NCBI RefSeq assembly: GCF_004349215.1
Contig: NZ_SMKU01000030.1
Location: forward strand, 1-45,649
Direction: 5' to 3'
From: Actinomadura rubrisoli
GTDB taxonomy: Bacteria > Actinomycetota > Actinomycetes > Streptosporangiales > Streptosporangiaceae
Length of the DNA: 45,649 nt
Shown: piece by piece, positions 16,761 through 26,400 of the stretch
How positions within the stretch are numbered: position 1 is the first letter of the stretch
How the letters are laid out: each line of letters opens with the position of its first letter
Position numbers and translations under genes: made by a program
Notes under the pieces: model-generated
Databases searched by the model: none
What the model saw: the letters and a program-made list of their open reading frames with translations, nothing else
Told to the model about the DNA's origin: nothing

Positions 16761-18572
16761 ATGAGCGCCGCCGAGCTGAAGGAGCGGTCCGCGCCGCCGG
16801 ATGCCGACTTTGCGGCGGGGCGGAGCCTGGCGGGGCTGCTGCGCCCGCACGGATGGAGCTTCGCGGCCGTCGTTGTCTTGCAGGTCATCGGCGCCGTCGC
16901 GGGTCTGGCGCCGCTGCTTGCGGTCGTCGAGCTGGGGCGCGCTCTGCTGTCGGACGGCCCGATCGATCACGGCCGTGTCTGGTCCGTGGTGATCGCGGGC
17001 GCGGCCGGCCTGCTGGTCCGGCTACTGTTCACGGCCGCGTCGTCCGGGATCGGGCATGTTCTCGACGGCCAGGTGCAGCTGTCGTTCCGGCGGCGGCTGG
17101 CCGCACGGCTGGGACGCGTGCCAATCGGCTGGTTCTCCCAGCGCCGGACGGGTGAGCTGGCCAAGGTCGTGGGTGAGGACGTGAGCGCCGTGCACCCGTT
17201 CATCGCCCATGCCCCCGGCGAGCTGGTCTCGGCGTTCGTGGTGCCGCTGGTGTCGCTGGTCTACCTGTTCACCGTCGACTGGCGGCTCACGCTGATCACG
17301 CTGATCCCGGTGGCGCTGGCCGTGGCGCTGGTCCCGTTGATGATGACCCCGGCCCGGCTGCGCGAGCAGAAGGAGTTCGACGAGGCCATGGGACGGATCT
17401 CCAGTTCGGTCGTGGAGTTCGTCCAGGGCATCTCGGTGGTCAAGGCGTTCGGCGGCGGCGAGCGCGCCCACCACCGGTTCCGCGCGGCCACCGACGAGTT
17501 CGTCACCTCCTTCTACCGGATGGTGCGCGGCCTGTCCGGGATCGCCGCCGGGATGCAGCTGGCGCTGTCGCCGCCGTTCGTGCTGCTGGTCGTGCTGATC
17601 GGCGGCGCGGCCCTGATCACGTCCGGCGGCATGCCCCCGGCTGACCTGCTGCCCTTCCTGCTGCTCGGGCTGGGGCTGACCGCTCCGGTCGCGGCGCTCG
17701 GCCACGGCTTCGACGACATGCAGGCCGCCCGGCGCGCGGTCGGCCGGATCCGGGACGTGCTCGCGGTGCCGCCGCTACCCGAGCCCACGCGTCCGGCCGT
17801 CCCCCAGGGGCACCGGGTGGAGCTGCGCGGGGTCCGGTTCGGCTATGAAGCCGATCACGAGGTGCTGCGCGGGATCGACCTGACGCTCGAGCCGGGGACG
17901 GTCACCGCGATCGTCGGGCCGTCGGGGAGCGGGAAGTCCACGCTGGTCCAGCTGCTGCCGCGGTTTTTCGACCCCACCCACGGGTCGGTCGCGCTCGGCG
18001 GTGTCGATCTGCGCGAGCTCGGCAGCCGGGACCTGTACCGGACGGTCTCCTTCGTCTTCCAGGACGTCCGGCTGCTGCGCGCGTCGGTCGCGGACAACAT
18101 CGCGCTGGCGGTGCCGCACGCCGGCCTCGACGACGTGGTGCGCGCCGCCCGCCGGGCGAACATCCATGATCGAATCCTTGAGCTGCCGCGCGGATACGAC
18201 ACGGTGCTGGGCGACGAGGCCGGGCTGTCGGGCGGCGAGGCGCAGCGGATCTCGATCGCACGCGCGCTGCTGGCCGACGCGCCCGTCCTGGTGCTGGACG
18301 AGGCGACCGCCTTCGCCGACCCGCACACCGAGCAGGCGGTGCGCCGGGCCTTGGCCACGCTGGCGGGCGATCGGACGATCCTGGTCATCGCCCATCGCCT
18401 GGAGACGATCTCCGAAGCCGACACCGTCGTGATGCTGGAGGACGGGTCGATCGTCGAGCGCGGCACACCCGCTGAGCTGATGGCGCGGGACGGCAGGTTC
18501 GCCGCGTTCTGGCAATCGCAGCGATCGGCGGTCGCCGGCGGCGGCGTACTACAAGGAGATGAGCCCCGATGA
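16761..18572 (+). CDS. ABC transporter half-protein (TMD-NBD), IrtA/YbtP-like
   Basis: This 603-residue type IV ABC half-transporter starts at ATG 16761 after GGGAGGG. Six membrane spans fill residues 25-320. The conserved loop RRTGELAKVVGEDV is typical of the IrtAB/YbtPQ siderophore-import subfamily. The nucleotide-binding domain has Walker A GPSGSGKST (about 386-394), signature LSGGEAQR, Walker B VLVLDEATA and the subfamily mark AFADPHTE, with IAHRL as H-loop. It forms a heterodimer with the next gene, which it overlaps by 4 bases. IrtAB-type proteins have an exporter fold but import Fe-siderophores. Drug export is the alternative. Confidence 0.92.
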   Translation: MSAAELKERSAPPDADFAAGRSLAGLLRPHGWSFAAVVVLQVIGAVAGLAPLLAVVELGRALLSDGPIDHGRVWSVVIAGAAGLLVRLLFTAASSGIGHVLDGQVQLSFRRRLAARLGRVPIGWFSQRRTGELAKVVGEDVSAVHPFIAHAPGELVSAFVVPLVSLVYLFTVDWRLTLITLIPVALAVALVPLMMTPARLREQKEFDEAMGRISSSVVEFVQGISVVKAFGGGERAHHRFRAATDEFVTSFYRMVRGLSGIAAGMQLALSPPFVLLVVLIGGAALITSGGMPPADLLPFLLLGLGLTAPVAALGHGFDDMQAARRAVGRIRDVLAVPPLPEPTRPAVPQGHRVELRGVRFGYEADHEVLRGIDLTLEPGTVTAIVGPSGSGKSTLVQLLPRFFDPTHGSVALGGVDLRELGSRDLYRTVSFVFQDVRLLRASVADNIALAVPHAGLDDVVRAARRANIHDRILELPRGYDTVLGDEAGLSGGEAQRISIARALLADAPVLVLDEATAFADPHTEQAVRRALATLAGDRTILVIAHRLETISEADTVVMLEDGSIVERGTPAELMARDGRFAAFWQSQRSAVAGGGVLQGDEPR

Positions 18573-20278
18573 TTCGAATGCTGCTGCGCGTCCTGGGGCA
18601 CGAGTACGCCCGGCCGGTGCGCCGCACAGTGACCTTGATGACGGCGACCGCGATACTCGAAGGCTTGTCCTACGCGCTGCTGGTTCCCGTGCTGCGCGCA
18701 CTGTTCGGGAGCACCCCCGAAGACGCGCGGCCCTGGCTGATCGCGTTCGGGACGGTGGTCGCGGTCTACGCGGTGCTGCGCTACGTCGCCGACCTGTCCG
18801 GCTTCCTCGCCGGGACCACCCTGCTGCGCGGGATGTACCACCGGCTCGGCGATCATCTGGCCCGGCTGCCCATCGGCTGGTACAGCGCGGGCCGCGTAGG
18901 GGAGGTGTCGGTCCTGGCCAGTCGCGGCGTCCTCCAGGCGATGAGCGTGATCGCGCATCTGCTGGCACCGCTCATCTCCGCCTGCGTGACGCCCCTGACG
19001 ATCGTGGTGGTGATCCTCGCCTTCAACTGGCAGATGGGCCTGGCCGCGCTGGCCGCCGTACCGGTCGTGGCCGCGATCCAGATCTGGACGGGACGCTCGA
19101 CGGCCGCCGCCGATGCCGAGCGCGTCGAACGCGACCGCGAGGCCACCGGTCGGGTCATCGAATACCTCCAGGCCCAGCCGGTCCTGCGCGCGGGCGGTCG
19201 GACCGTCGAACGCTTCGGGCTGCTCGACGACTCGCTGCGCGGCCTCCAGCGCGCGTCCCGCCGTTCCGCGCTGTCGGCGCTGCCCGGCATAGTGGGCCTG
19301 ACGCTCACGGTGCAGGCGATGTTCACCGTGCTGCTGGTCCTGGGCGCCTACCTGGCGCTCGGCGGGAAGATCGGAGCGGCGGAGATCCTGGCGATCCTGG
19401 TGCTGGCCGCCCGCTGCGCCGATCCGCTGCTGTCGCTGGCGGAGATGAACGGCCGGCTTCGAGGCGCCCGCTCCGAGCTGGCCAGACTCGACACCGTGCT
19501 GCGCACCGAGCCGCTGCCGGAGCCGTCCGAACCCGTCCGGCCGGAACGCCACGACCTGGAGTTCGACTCCGTCGCCTTCCACCACGGCGACCGCACGGTG
19601 ATCGACGACGTGTCGCTGTCCGTCCCGCAGGGACAACGGCTCGCCGTCGTCGGCCCCTCCGGCGCGGGCAAGAGCACACTGCTGCAACTGCTCGCGCGGT
19701 TCTACGACGTGGACGCCGGCGCCGTCCGCATCGGAGGCGTGGACGTGCGCGCCATCGACACCGAGACGCTGATGGCCCAGATCGCCATCGTCTTCCAGGA
19801 CGTCTACCTCTTCGAGGGCACGATCGAGGAGAACGTGCGCCTGGGCCGTCCCGACGCCGACGAGGCCGAGGTGCGCGCGGCGGCGACCGCGGCGCGGCTG
19901 GACGAGGTGATCGAGCGGCTGCCCGGCGGATGGGCGGCCGATGTCGGCGAGGGCGGCGCGCTGCTGTCGGGCGGTGAGCGCCAGCGCGTCTCGATCGCGC
20001 GGGCCCTGCTGAAGAACGCGCCCATCGTGCTGCTGGACGAGGTGACCTCCGCGCTGGACCCGGTGAACGAGCAGGCCGTCCATGAGGGGATCGAACGCCT
20101 GATGGCCGGCCGGACGGTGGTGATGGTGGCGCACCGGATGCGGACCATCCAGCGCGCCGACCACATCGCCTTCCTGGACGGCGGCCGAATCATCGAAGAA
20201 GGCGGCCACGACGAACTCCTCCACCGCGGCGGCCGCTACGCCGATTTCTGGAACATCTCCCTGACACCGGCAAGATGA
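18569..20278 (+). CDS. ABC transporter half-protein (TMD-NBD), IrtB/YbtQ-like partner
   Basis: This 569-residue partner of the preceding half-transporter begins with ATGA overlapping its stop. Six membrane segments fill residues 15-300. The loop LPIGWYSAGRVGEVSVLASR matches the IrtB/YbtQ layout. The nucleotide-binding domain carries GPSGAGKST, Q-loop VFQDVYLFEG, signature LSGGERQR, Walker B IVLLDEVTSALD and VAHRM. Both ATP sites of the dimer look intact. A substrate cannot be named from sequence. The absence of any NRPS or siderophore gene here would suit uptake of a foreign siderophore. Confidence 0.92.
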   Translation: MIRMLLRVLGHEYARPVRRTVTLMTATAILEGLSYALLVPVLRALFGSTPEDARPWLIAFGTVVAVYAVLRYVADLSGFLAGTTLLRGMYHRLGDHLARLPIGWYSAGRVGEVSVLASRGVLQAMSVIAHLLAPLISACVTPLTIVVVILAFNWQMGLAALAAVPVVAAIQIWTGRSTAAADAERVERDREATGRVIEYLQAQPVLRAGGRTVERFGLLDDSLRGLQRASRRSALSALPGIVGLTLTVQAMFTVLLVLGAYLALGGKIGAAEILAILVLAARCADPLLSLAEMNGRLRGARSELARLDTVLRTEPLPEPSEPVRPERHDLEFDSVAFHHGDRTVIDDVSLSVPQGQRLAVVGPSGAGKSTLLQLLARFYDVDAGAVRIGGVDVRAIDTETLMAQIAIVFQDVYLFEGTIEENVRLGRPDADEAEVRAAATAARLDEVIERLPGGWAADVGEGGALLSGGERQRVSIARALLKNAPIVLLDEVTSALDPVNEQAVHEGIERLMAGRTVVMVAHRMRTIQRADHIAFLDGGRIIEEGGHDELLHRGGRYADFWNISLTPAR

Positions 20279-20281
20279 AAG

Positions 20282-20611
20282 GTCGTCCCGTACCAGGTAC
20301 GGTACGAGCCGCTCGCGCCGCACACCCTCCCGGCCACGGCGCGGATCACGGTGGACCGGCGGTTGCTGCCCGGCACCGGCCCGGCCGCGGCCACCGACGA
20401 GATCCGCGAGGCCGTCGAGGGAACCGGACCCGGCTGCGAGATCAGCGTCCGATCGGGCGTCACCATGCTCCCGGCCTACCTGCCGCCCGAGCGCCGTGAC
20501 GTTCTCGGCGACGACTATGTCCGCCTGTCCGCGGTACGCAAGCAGGCCGCCGTTCTCCGCGACACCGTCACCCACTTCTTCCAGCGCCCCCAAGCCCGGC
20601 CGCCGGTCTGA
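20282..20611 (+). pseudogene. Fragment of a peptidase M20 (ArgE/DapE-like) gene
   Basis: The frame right after the ABC stop reads YEPLAPHTLPATARITVDRR followed by LLPGTGP and SGVTMLPAYL, a good match to the dimerisation-domain segment of M20 metallopeptidases. No catalytic zinc-binding part is present on either side, and after about 20490 the translation no longer fits the family. It fills most of the 456-base gap before the next gene. I take it as a relic joined to the ABC operon by a past deletion. Confidence 0.6.
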
Positions 20612-20734
20612 CGCGCCGGCGGCCTGGGTCGGCGGCCCGGGGCTGCGGCCCGGGGCTGCGCGCCGGGGAAACGGTGCGGAAACAATCGCGGGCGTACCAC
20701 TGGTCGTGTTTGTCCGACTCGTGAGGAGCACGGC

Positions 20735-22030
20735 ATGGCACCTCTGGATGATCTCCCCGTACCCGGTCGGCGCGCTTTCCTGGCCACGAGCGGCCTGGCG
20801 GCGGTCGCCGGTGCGACGTTTCCGGCTGGGGGCGCCGCCTTCGCGTCCGCCGAGGATCCCGACCGGCTGTTCAAGGACGGCCGGTTCGCCGCGGCCGAGC
20901 GCGGTTACCGACGCCAGTTGCGCGAGGATCCGGGGAAGGCGCGCGCCGCCGCGCAGGTCGGGTACATCGCCCTGCTGTCCAACCGGTTCGGCACCGCCGA
21001 GACATTCCTGGCGCGAGCCGTCCGGCTGAATCCCGGGGACGTCGCCTCGAAGCAGCGGCTCGCCGAGTGTTTCGTGCGGCAGGACCAGCTCGCCCGCGCT
21101 GTGCCGCTGCTCCGGCAGACCGGCACCGAGCGGGACGCGGCCTTCGCCACCGTCTTCGACCATCTCAAAGGCAGGCCGTGGCAGATACACGGGGCCGCGC
21201 GCACGCGTGTGCCCTTCCACACCCTTGACCCTGTGCCCACCGTGGAAGCCTCGGTGAACGGCGGGAAGGCGAAGAAGTATCTGCTCGACACGTACGCGAC
21301 GCTCGACCTTTCGGCGGAGGCGGCGAAGGAGGCGGGGCTGCGCCCGCTGGCCAGCATGAAGGGAGGGGTCGTCGACGCTCATCCGGTGACCTTGTATTTC
21401 GGTGTCCTGGACTCGTTCAGAATCGGGGACATCGAGATCCGCAACATTCCGGTGCAGTGGAACGACGCGCAGAGGCCGCCCCTTCCGGACGGCTCGCAGC
21501 CGGCGGGCGCCTTCGGGACGACGATCTTCTACCACTTCCTGACCACGATGGACTACGCCGGCCGGGCCCTGGTCCTGCGGCGCAGGTCCGGGGCCCCGCG
21601 TCCCCGGTTCCACACGCGGGACCGGCTCCCGCTGTGGCTCGCCGGAGACCACTTCCCCTGCACGCTGGGCAGCCTTCGCGACTACGGGCCGCGCATGGTC
21701 ACGGTCGACACCGGCGGCATCGGCAGCGGTCTCGACACCACGGTGCAGATCGCCGAACAGGTCGGCATCGAGGTGGACTACGAGCATCCGGCCGACCGGT
21801 TCGGGCACAGGACGTATCCGATCATGGCCGACCGGATCAGCCTCGGCAGGGCGGTCCGGCGCAACGTGCCCGGCCACGCGGCGGAGAAGGTCTTCCCTGG
21901 ATTCCCGGGCCCCGGCCAGTCCGTGCCGTTCGGCTTCGACCTGATCGCCAACTTCACCCACGAGTTCTTCAAGCCGTTCGCCGTCACGTTCGACTACACC
22001 GACATGTCCCTATGGGTCGGGTCGGCGTAG
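20735..22030 (+). CDS. Exported TPR plus tandem retropepsin-like aspartic protease protein
   Basis: The product has 431 residues. The N-terminus is a twin-arginine-type signal (PGRRAFLATSGLAAVAGA), so export and perhaps cleavage after AFA are likely. Residues 45-135 form TPR-like helices (FKDGRFAAAERGYRRQL, NRFGTAETFLARAVRLNPGD). Residues 160-431 contain two retropepsin-like halves. The first has LLDTYATLDLS (Asp185), where the family expects D-T-G/S. The second has MVTVDTGGIGSG (Asp325), a regular DTG. Two halves in one chain could make an intramolecular dimer with one altered site. It ends 21 bases into the convergent membrane-protein gene. The substrate is unknown. Confidence 0.75.
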   Translation: MAPLDDLPVPGRRAFLATSGLAAVAGATFPAGGAAFASAEDPDRLFKDGRFAAAERGYRRQLREDPGKARAAAQVGYIALLSNRFGTAETFLARAVRLNPGDVASKQRLAECFVRQDQLARAVPLLRQTGTERDAAFATVFDHLKGRPWQIHGAARTRVPFHTLDPVPTVEASVNGGKAKKYLLDTYATLDLSAEAAKEAGLRPLASMKGGVVDAHPVTLYFGVLDSFRIGDIEIRNIPVQWNDAQRPPLPDGSQPAGAFGTTIFYHFLTTMDYAGRALVLRRRSGAPRPRFHTRDRLPLWLAGDHFPCTLGSLRDYGPRMVTVDTGGIGSGLDTTVQIAEQVGIEVDYEHPADRFGHRTYPIMADRISLGRAVRRNVPGHAAEKVFPGFPGPGQSVPFGFDLIANFTHEFFKPFAVTFDYTDMSLWVGSA

Positions 22031-22921
22031 AGCCTGTTGGACCGCTTTGCCGATGCGTGGGCCGAATGGATGCCCCGGCCGGCTGACGCGTAGCCGTTCA
22101 GCGAGGTCGTTGCCGTGCAGGTCCACGCTGGCCTCGATCAGAACGGCGAGCGTCTCGATCGTCGTGCGCACTCGCCGCCAGGCAATGATCCAAGTTCCGG
22201 CACCGATCACCAGCGCGGGCCACCACCAGACACCGAGTATCGCGTAACCACACCCCCAGGCGGCCAGTTTCGTCGCGGCACTGAATGCCTCGCGCGCATT
22301 GTGCAATTGCGTTCGTACCGAGCCGGGTAGGACCAGCCACAGTCGTGGCCAAACTATGGCCACGTCCATTCCGTACAGTTGCCGGACCCGGTCATCGACC
22401 GCCACCATCCGGTCGCCGCTCCAGGTCGGCCGTGTGGGACGGATCAGCGCGATCCTGTCGCGGCGACCACGCAGACGGTCGAGCCCCTCTTTGGACGGGA
22501 GCAGCCCCTCATCGTTTTGCCCGCGATGGTGGTGAATTTTGGCTTCACGGTAGTCGCTGTGGCGTTTGGCCCAGCGGCGGCAACGCCATCGCACGAGCAG
22601 GCGGGAAAAGGGATCGGCGGGGTCGCGCAACCATATCTGACCAATGGCCGTTCCCAGCGCTTGCACGATCAGGCCCAGGCCCGCCGAGGCCAGCAGAGTC
22701 GCTGCGCTGACGAGCACTATGGTGCCCGGCTTGCCGGCCGACGGCCCAGTGGTCATCGCGTTCACGCGTGTACGGAGCCGGTCGATATCGTGCCAATGGT
22801 CATGGCCTAGTACGCCGCCACCTGCGATGGCCACGCCGAGGAAGAGCAGACCGGGCAGGACGAGTAGATTCAGCCAACGCTCGGCGACCTTGCTCCCGAG
22901 GGAGGACAGGAAGTCATTCAC
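22010..22921 (-). CDS. Membrane protein of the CHAT locus
   Basis: This 303-residue protein has four predicted membrane spans in two pairs: LLVLPGLLFLGVAIAGGG (about 19-36) and ATLLASAGLGLIVQALG (about 73-89), then LAAWGCGYAILGVWWW and ALVIGAGTWIIAW (about 218-248). Between them lies a cytoplasmic, very basic segment with KIHHHRGQNDEG and GMDVAIVWPRLWLVLP. It resembles hypothetical membrane proteins seen beside actinomycete CHAT/TPR genes, but I know no named family. The start overlaps the stop of the small Cys-rich gene by 4 bases. It may anchor or sense at the membrane for the divergent CHAT protein. Confidence 0.75.
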   Translation of the reverse strand: MNDFLSSLGSKVAERWLNLLVLPGLLFLGVAIAGGGVLGHDHWHDIDRLRTRVNAMTTGPSAGKPGTIVLVSAATLLASAGLGLIVQALGTAIGQIWLRDPADPFSRLLVRWRCRRWAKRHSDYREAKIHHHRGQNDEGLLPSKEGLDRLRGRRDRIALIRPTRPTWSGDRMVAVDDRVRQLYGMDVAIVWPRLWLVLPGSVRTQLHNAREAFSAATKLAAWGCGYAILGVWWWPALVIGAGTWIIAWRRVRTTIETLAVLIEASVDLHGNDLAERLRVSRPGHPFGPRIGKAVQQALRRPDP

Positions 22922-23313
22922 TCGTCGCTCTGGAGCGCCGTGCGGCGGAGCCGCTCACCGTGGATCCGGCACAGCGGCGCCCGTCGGGGCCAGCGGGGTT
23001 CCTCCACCCGGGAGCAAGGTGAGGGACCCGGGCAGCACAGCACCTCATGCTCAGGGCGAGGCGGTACGCCCGGCACATCGATCATGCTGCGGCTGGTGCT
23101 GCGGGATCCCGCGTCGAGCAGTTCGTCGTCCAGCTCGTCGAGCGCGGCGAGCAGCGACTGCGGTTGTGCGCCTTCCCGAACCAGTGCCGCAACCCGCTCG
23201 GCCGCATTCCGTACTTGCGGGTTGCGGCTGACCGGATCGCCTCGCTGGTCGAGCCTCACACACAGCTGCTCCAATCGCGCGGCCAGTTCACGCCGAGTTT
23301 CCGGTGGTGTCAT
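22918..23313 (-). CDS. Small Cys-rich protein of the CHAT locus
   Basis: The protein has 131 residues. The first 75 are helical (LAARLEQLCVRLDQRGDP, LLAALDELDDELLDAG). The C-terminal part carries VLCCPGPSPCSRVE and PLCRIHGERLRR, a Cys/His set that could bind one zinc ion as a short ribbon. It opens a two-gene operon with the membrane protein (ATGA overlap) and is divergent from the CHAT gene across 116 bases. Its size and layout suit an adaptor between the membrane protein and the CHAT protease, but that is inference from position only. Confidence 0.65.
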   Translation of the reverse strand: MTPPETRRELAARLEQLCVRLDQRGDPVSRNPQVRNAAERVAALVREGAQPQSLLAALDELDDELLDAGSRSTSRSMIDVPGVPPRPEHEVLCCPGPSPCSRVEEPRWPRRAPLCRIHGERLRRTALQSDE

Positions 23314-23429
23314 AGAGCCGGCTTCACCCCCTGTATGACGCTTTCTCGCAACGGCGGGCGGGGTCGGTGACTAGTGTGGCGCGGGGGCAGCCTCTCAAGA
23401 GAGGCATTGGCGGAAAAGGGCCGGACTCG

Positions 23430-26400
23430 ATGGATCATCAAGATCGAAATGTACAGTTCGCCGCTACTTGGGAGTCCTTGCGTGCCCGCTTGGAACGATG
23501 CGAGTCGGGAGATTGGGACGCGGTGTCCGGCGAGGAGGTGGACGCGGAGATCCGGACCTTGCTGATCTGCAGTTCCGACCTGGCCACCGACGTCAGTGCG
23601 CGACAGATCGCAGGGCTCGTCTTCTGGATGCGTTGCCGGGCACTGGGAGAGGGGCAGGGAGAGATCGAGGGCGCGATTGCGGGCACGCTACTCGTCATAG
23701 TCTGGGCCGCTGATGAGAGCACTGTTCCGGAGGAGCTGGCGGCCGGTTACCGAACGGATCTGCGGCCAGAGGACGTGACCGCAGACGGTCCGGATCTTTG
23801 GCACGCCCACGTGGAACCGCGGGTGGAGGAGTTCCAACGTACGGGGCAGCGGCTTAACTTGAGTATAGCGCTTGCACACAGTTACCTCGCGGTGATGGCC
23901 ACTCCTGAGTCACACCCGAGGTTCCGCGACCGGTTGGCGGACTACGCCTGCGTGCTGTTCGAGGCGGCCCGCGCCTACAGTGACACCTCTTTTCTGGAAC
24001 GCGCGATCACCGTGGTCTCGGAGGCGCTGCGGCGCACCGCGGACGACGATCCGGCATGGGCGCCGCTGACGGGCAATCTCAGCCTGATGCTGAATACGCG
24101 CTTTGACGTGGCCGGAGATCCCGGTGATCAGGAGGCTGGAGCCCGCCTGGCACGCGATGTGCTGGAACGGACGGGCGAAAGGCCACCGGAAAGTACCCGG
24201 TACACCAGTGAGTTCGCCGAAGGGACGCTTCCCTGGCGACAACTGCGCGCCAGGGCAATCGATCACGATCAATTCGTTGACCTGTTCCGCGAGGCAGCCA
24301 CAGATGATGATCTGGAAGAGTCCGCCCACGGCGCTCTCCAACTCGGCCGAGCACTGCTTGAACGCTTTGACTTCAAGGGCCACGTCCAGGATCTGAACGA
24401 GGCGATCAACGTGCTGCGCCAGGCGCTCGCCGAACCGTCCGCCGATCCCGGGCGACGCGCGATCATCCTCGCCGACCTCGGAAGGGCGCTCCACCTGCGC
24501 TGCGTTCGGCTGAAGCGTCCCGAGGACGGTGAGGAGTCCGTGGGGCTGTTGCGGGAGGCGCACGAGAGCACGCCGGAGATCGCCGCAGGGACCGCAATGG
24601 TTCGGATGTACCTCGCTTTGTCGCTGCGTGGCCGGTTCACCAGGACCGCGCGGGTGGCGGATCTGCAAGAGGCGGTGAGTCTCGCCCGCCGGGCCGCCGA
24701 CGCGGTCTCCGCTCAGGACTCCCGGCGCCCTTTCACGGCCAACATGCTGGGGTTCGTCCTGCTCGAAGCCCACGTGCACAACGTGGGAGGCGAAGATGAG
24801 CTATTGGAGCATGCCATTGCCGCTTTTCGGGAGTCCGTCGACCGGACGCCGGAGGGTGATCGTGCCCTGGAGCAGCGGCTGATCAACCTTGCCAGCGCGC
24901 TGACGCACCGTTTCCTCCAAGGCCAGGACAGCACCGACCTGGCACAGGCCCAGCAGTGTCGACGGCGTGCCGTCGAGATCGGAGCAGGGGGCTACCAAGG
25001 AGAGGCGGCCCAGGCCAGGCGGATGAGCGTACTCGGAATCGGGCTCATGCGTCAGGCTGATCACGCCGGCGACACCGTCCTCATGGATGAGGCTATTGAG
25101 CTGCTACGTCAGGCTCTTCTCCGCACCCCCGATGACGACCCGGCGCAGTCCCACCGACGCCTGAACCTCGCCTGCTGCCTGCTCAACAGTCCTCCTCTCC
25201 TCGGCCTCCCCGGCAGAATTGATGAGGCCATCGAGCTGCTGGAATCTGCTTTGCGCATGTTGCCGGAAAGTGCGGCGGACAGGGGCCGCTATCTCAGCGT
25301 GCTCGGCAGCGCAAAGATCGGCCGGGCGTCCACCCGCATCCGTCCTCGGATACGGCAGCGTGCCCTGGAGGAGGCTGTGGCGATCTTCGAGGAAGCCGTG
25401 CGGGCCACCCCGGCCGCGCATCTCAATCTCCCGACGCGGCTCTGGAACCTTGGGTCCGCCCTGCTCGAACGTCACCGTCTCACCCGGGATTCTGCTGACC
25501 TGACTGAGGCCGCCCGGATGTACCGCCGGGCCGCGGAACTGCCGAGCGCGACGCCCTCCACCCGAGCCGAGGCCGCCCGCGCGTGGGGGCAGGCGTGCGC
25601 CGAGCTCGGAGACTGGACCCAGGCCCTGCGGGGCTTCACTTTGGCCGTGGAGCAATTGCCCGCGATCGCGCCGCGCAGCCTGCTTCGCAACGATCAGGAG
25701 CACTGGCTCAGCGGCTTCGGGGGCCTGGCCGCCGAGGCCGCCGCCTGCGCCGTGCAGACCGGCGATCCCGCTCTGGCGGCGCGTCTCCTGGAACAGGGAC
25801 GCGGGGTCCTGCTGGCACAGACATTCGACACGCGCAGCGACCTGACAGTCCTGCGCCGGCGAGCTCCCGACCTCGCCGACCATTTCGAACGACTGCGCGA
25901 TGCCCTCGACACCGTAGGCAGCGAGCTGGAACCGGAGAGCGAAGCCGGAGCTGCGGCCGGCGCGGATCACCGCAACGCGCTGGCCGCCGAATGGGACGCA
26001 CTGCTCGTCCGCATCCGAGCCCTGCCCGGAATGGACGGCTTCCTGTACCCACCCGGAGACCTTGAGCTGCGGGCCGGCGCCGCCGACGGACCCGTGGTCC
26101 TGGTGAACGTCACCTCCTACCGCAGCGACGCGCTCGCGATCACACCGGACCGGATCCGCGTCATCCCGCTCCCGGCACTCACCCCTGCGATGGCCACCAA
26201 ACTGTCAGAACGCTTCGCTAAGGCACTGCGCACTCTGAACGCACCGAACGGCGCCACGCAGCGACAGGCCACCGGAGCACAGAATGCGATCCAGGGAGTG
26301 CTCGCCCAGCTTTGGGACATCGTCGTCGAACCCGTCCTGGACGAACTGGGCCTGTGCACAGCACCGGCCGAAGGACAGGTGTGGCCACGCGTGTGGTGGT

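Noticed and set aside
20288..20302. CCGTACC/GGTACGG inverted repeat just after the ABC operon
   Set aside because: The loop is a single base, which cannot form a normal hairpin, and the sequence is part of the M20 reading-frame remnant. I do not call it a terminator.
17855..21961. 1,368-codon minus-strand ORF across the ABC transporters and retropepsin gene
   Set aside because: High GC leaves the opposite frame free of stops. Its translation is Arg/Gly/His-rich, with no motif, and covers several well-supported plus-strand genes with start and stop overlaps.
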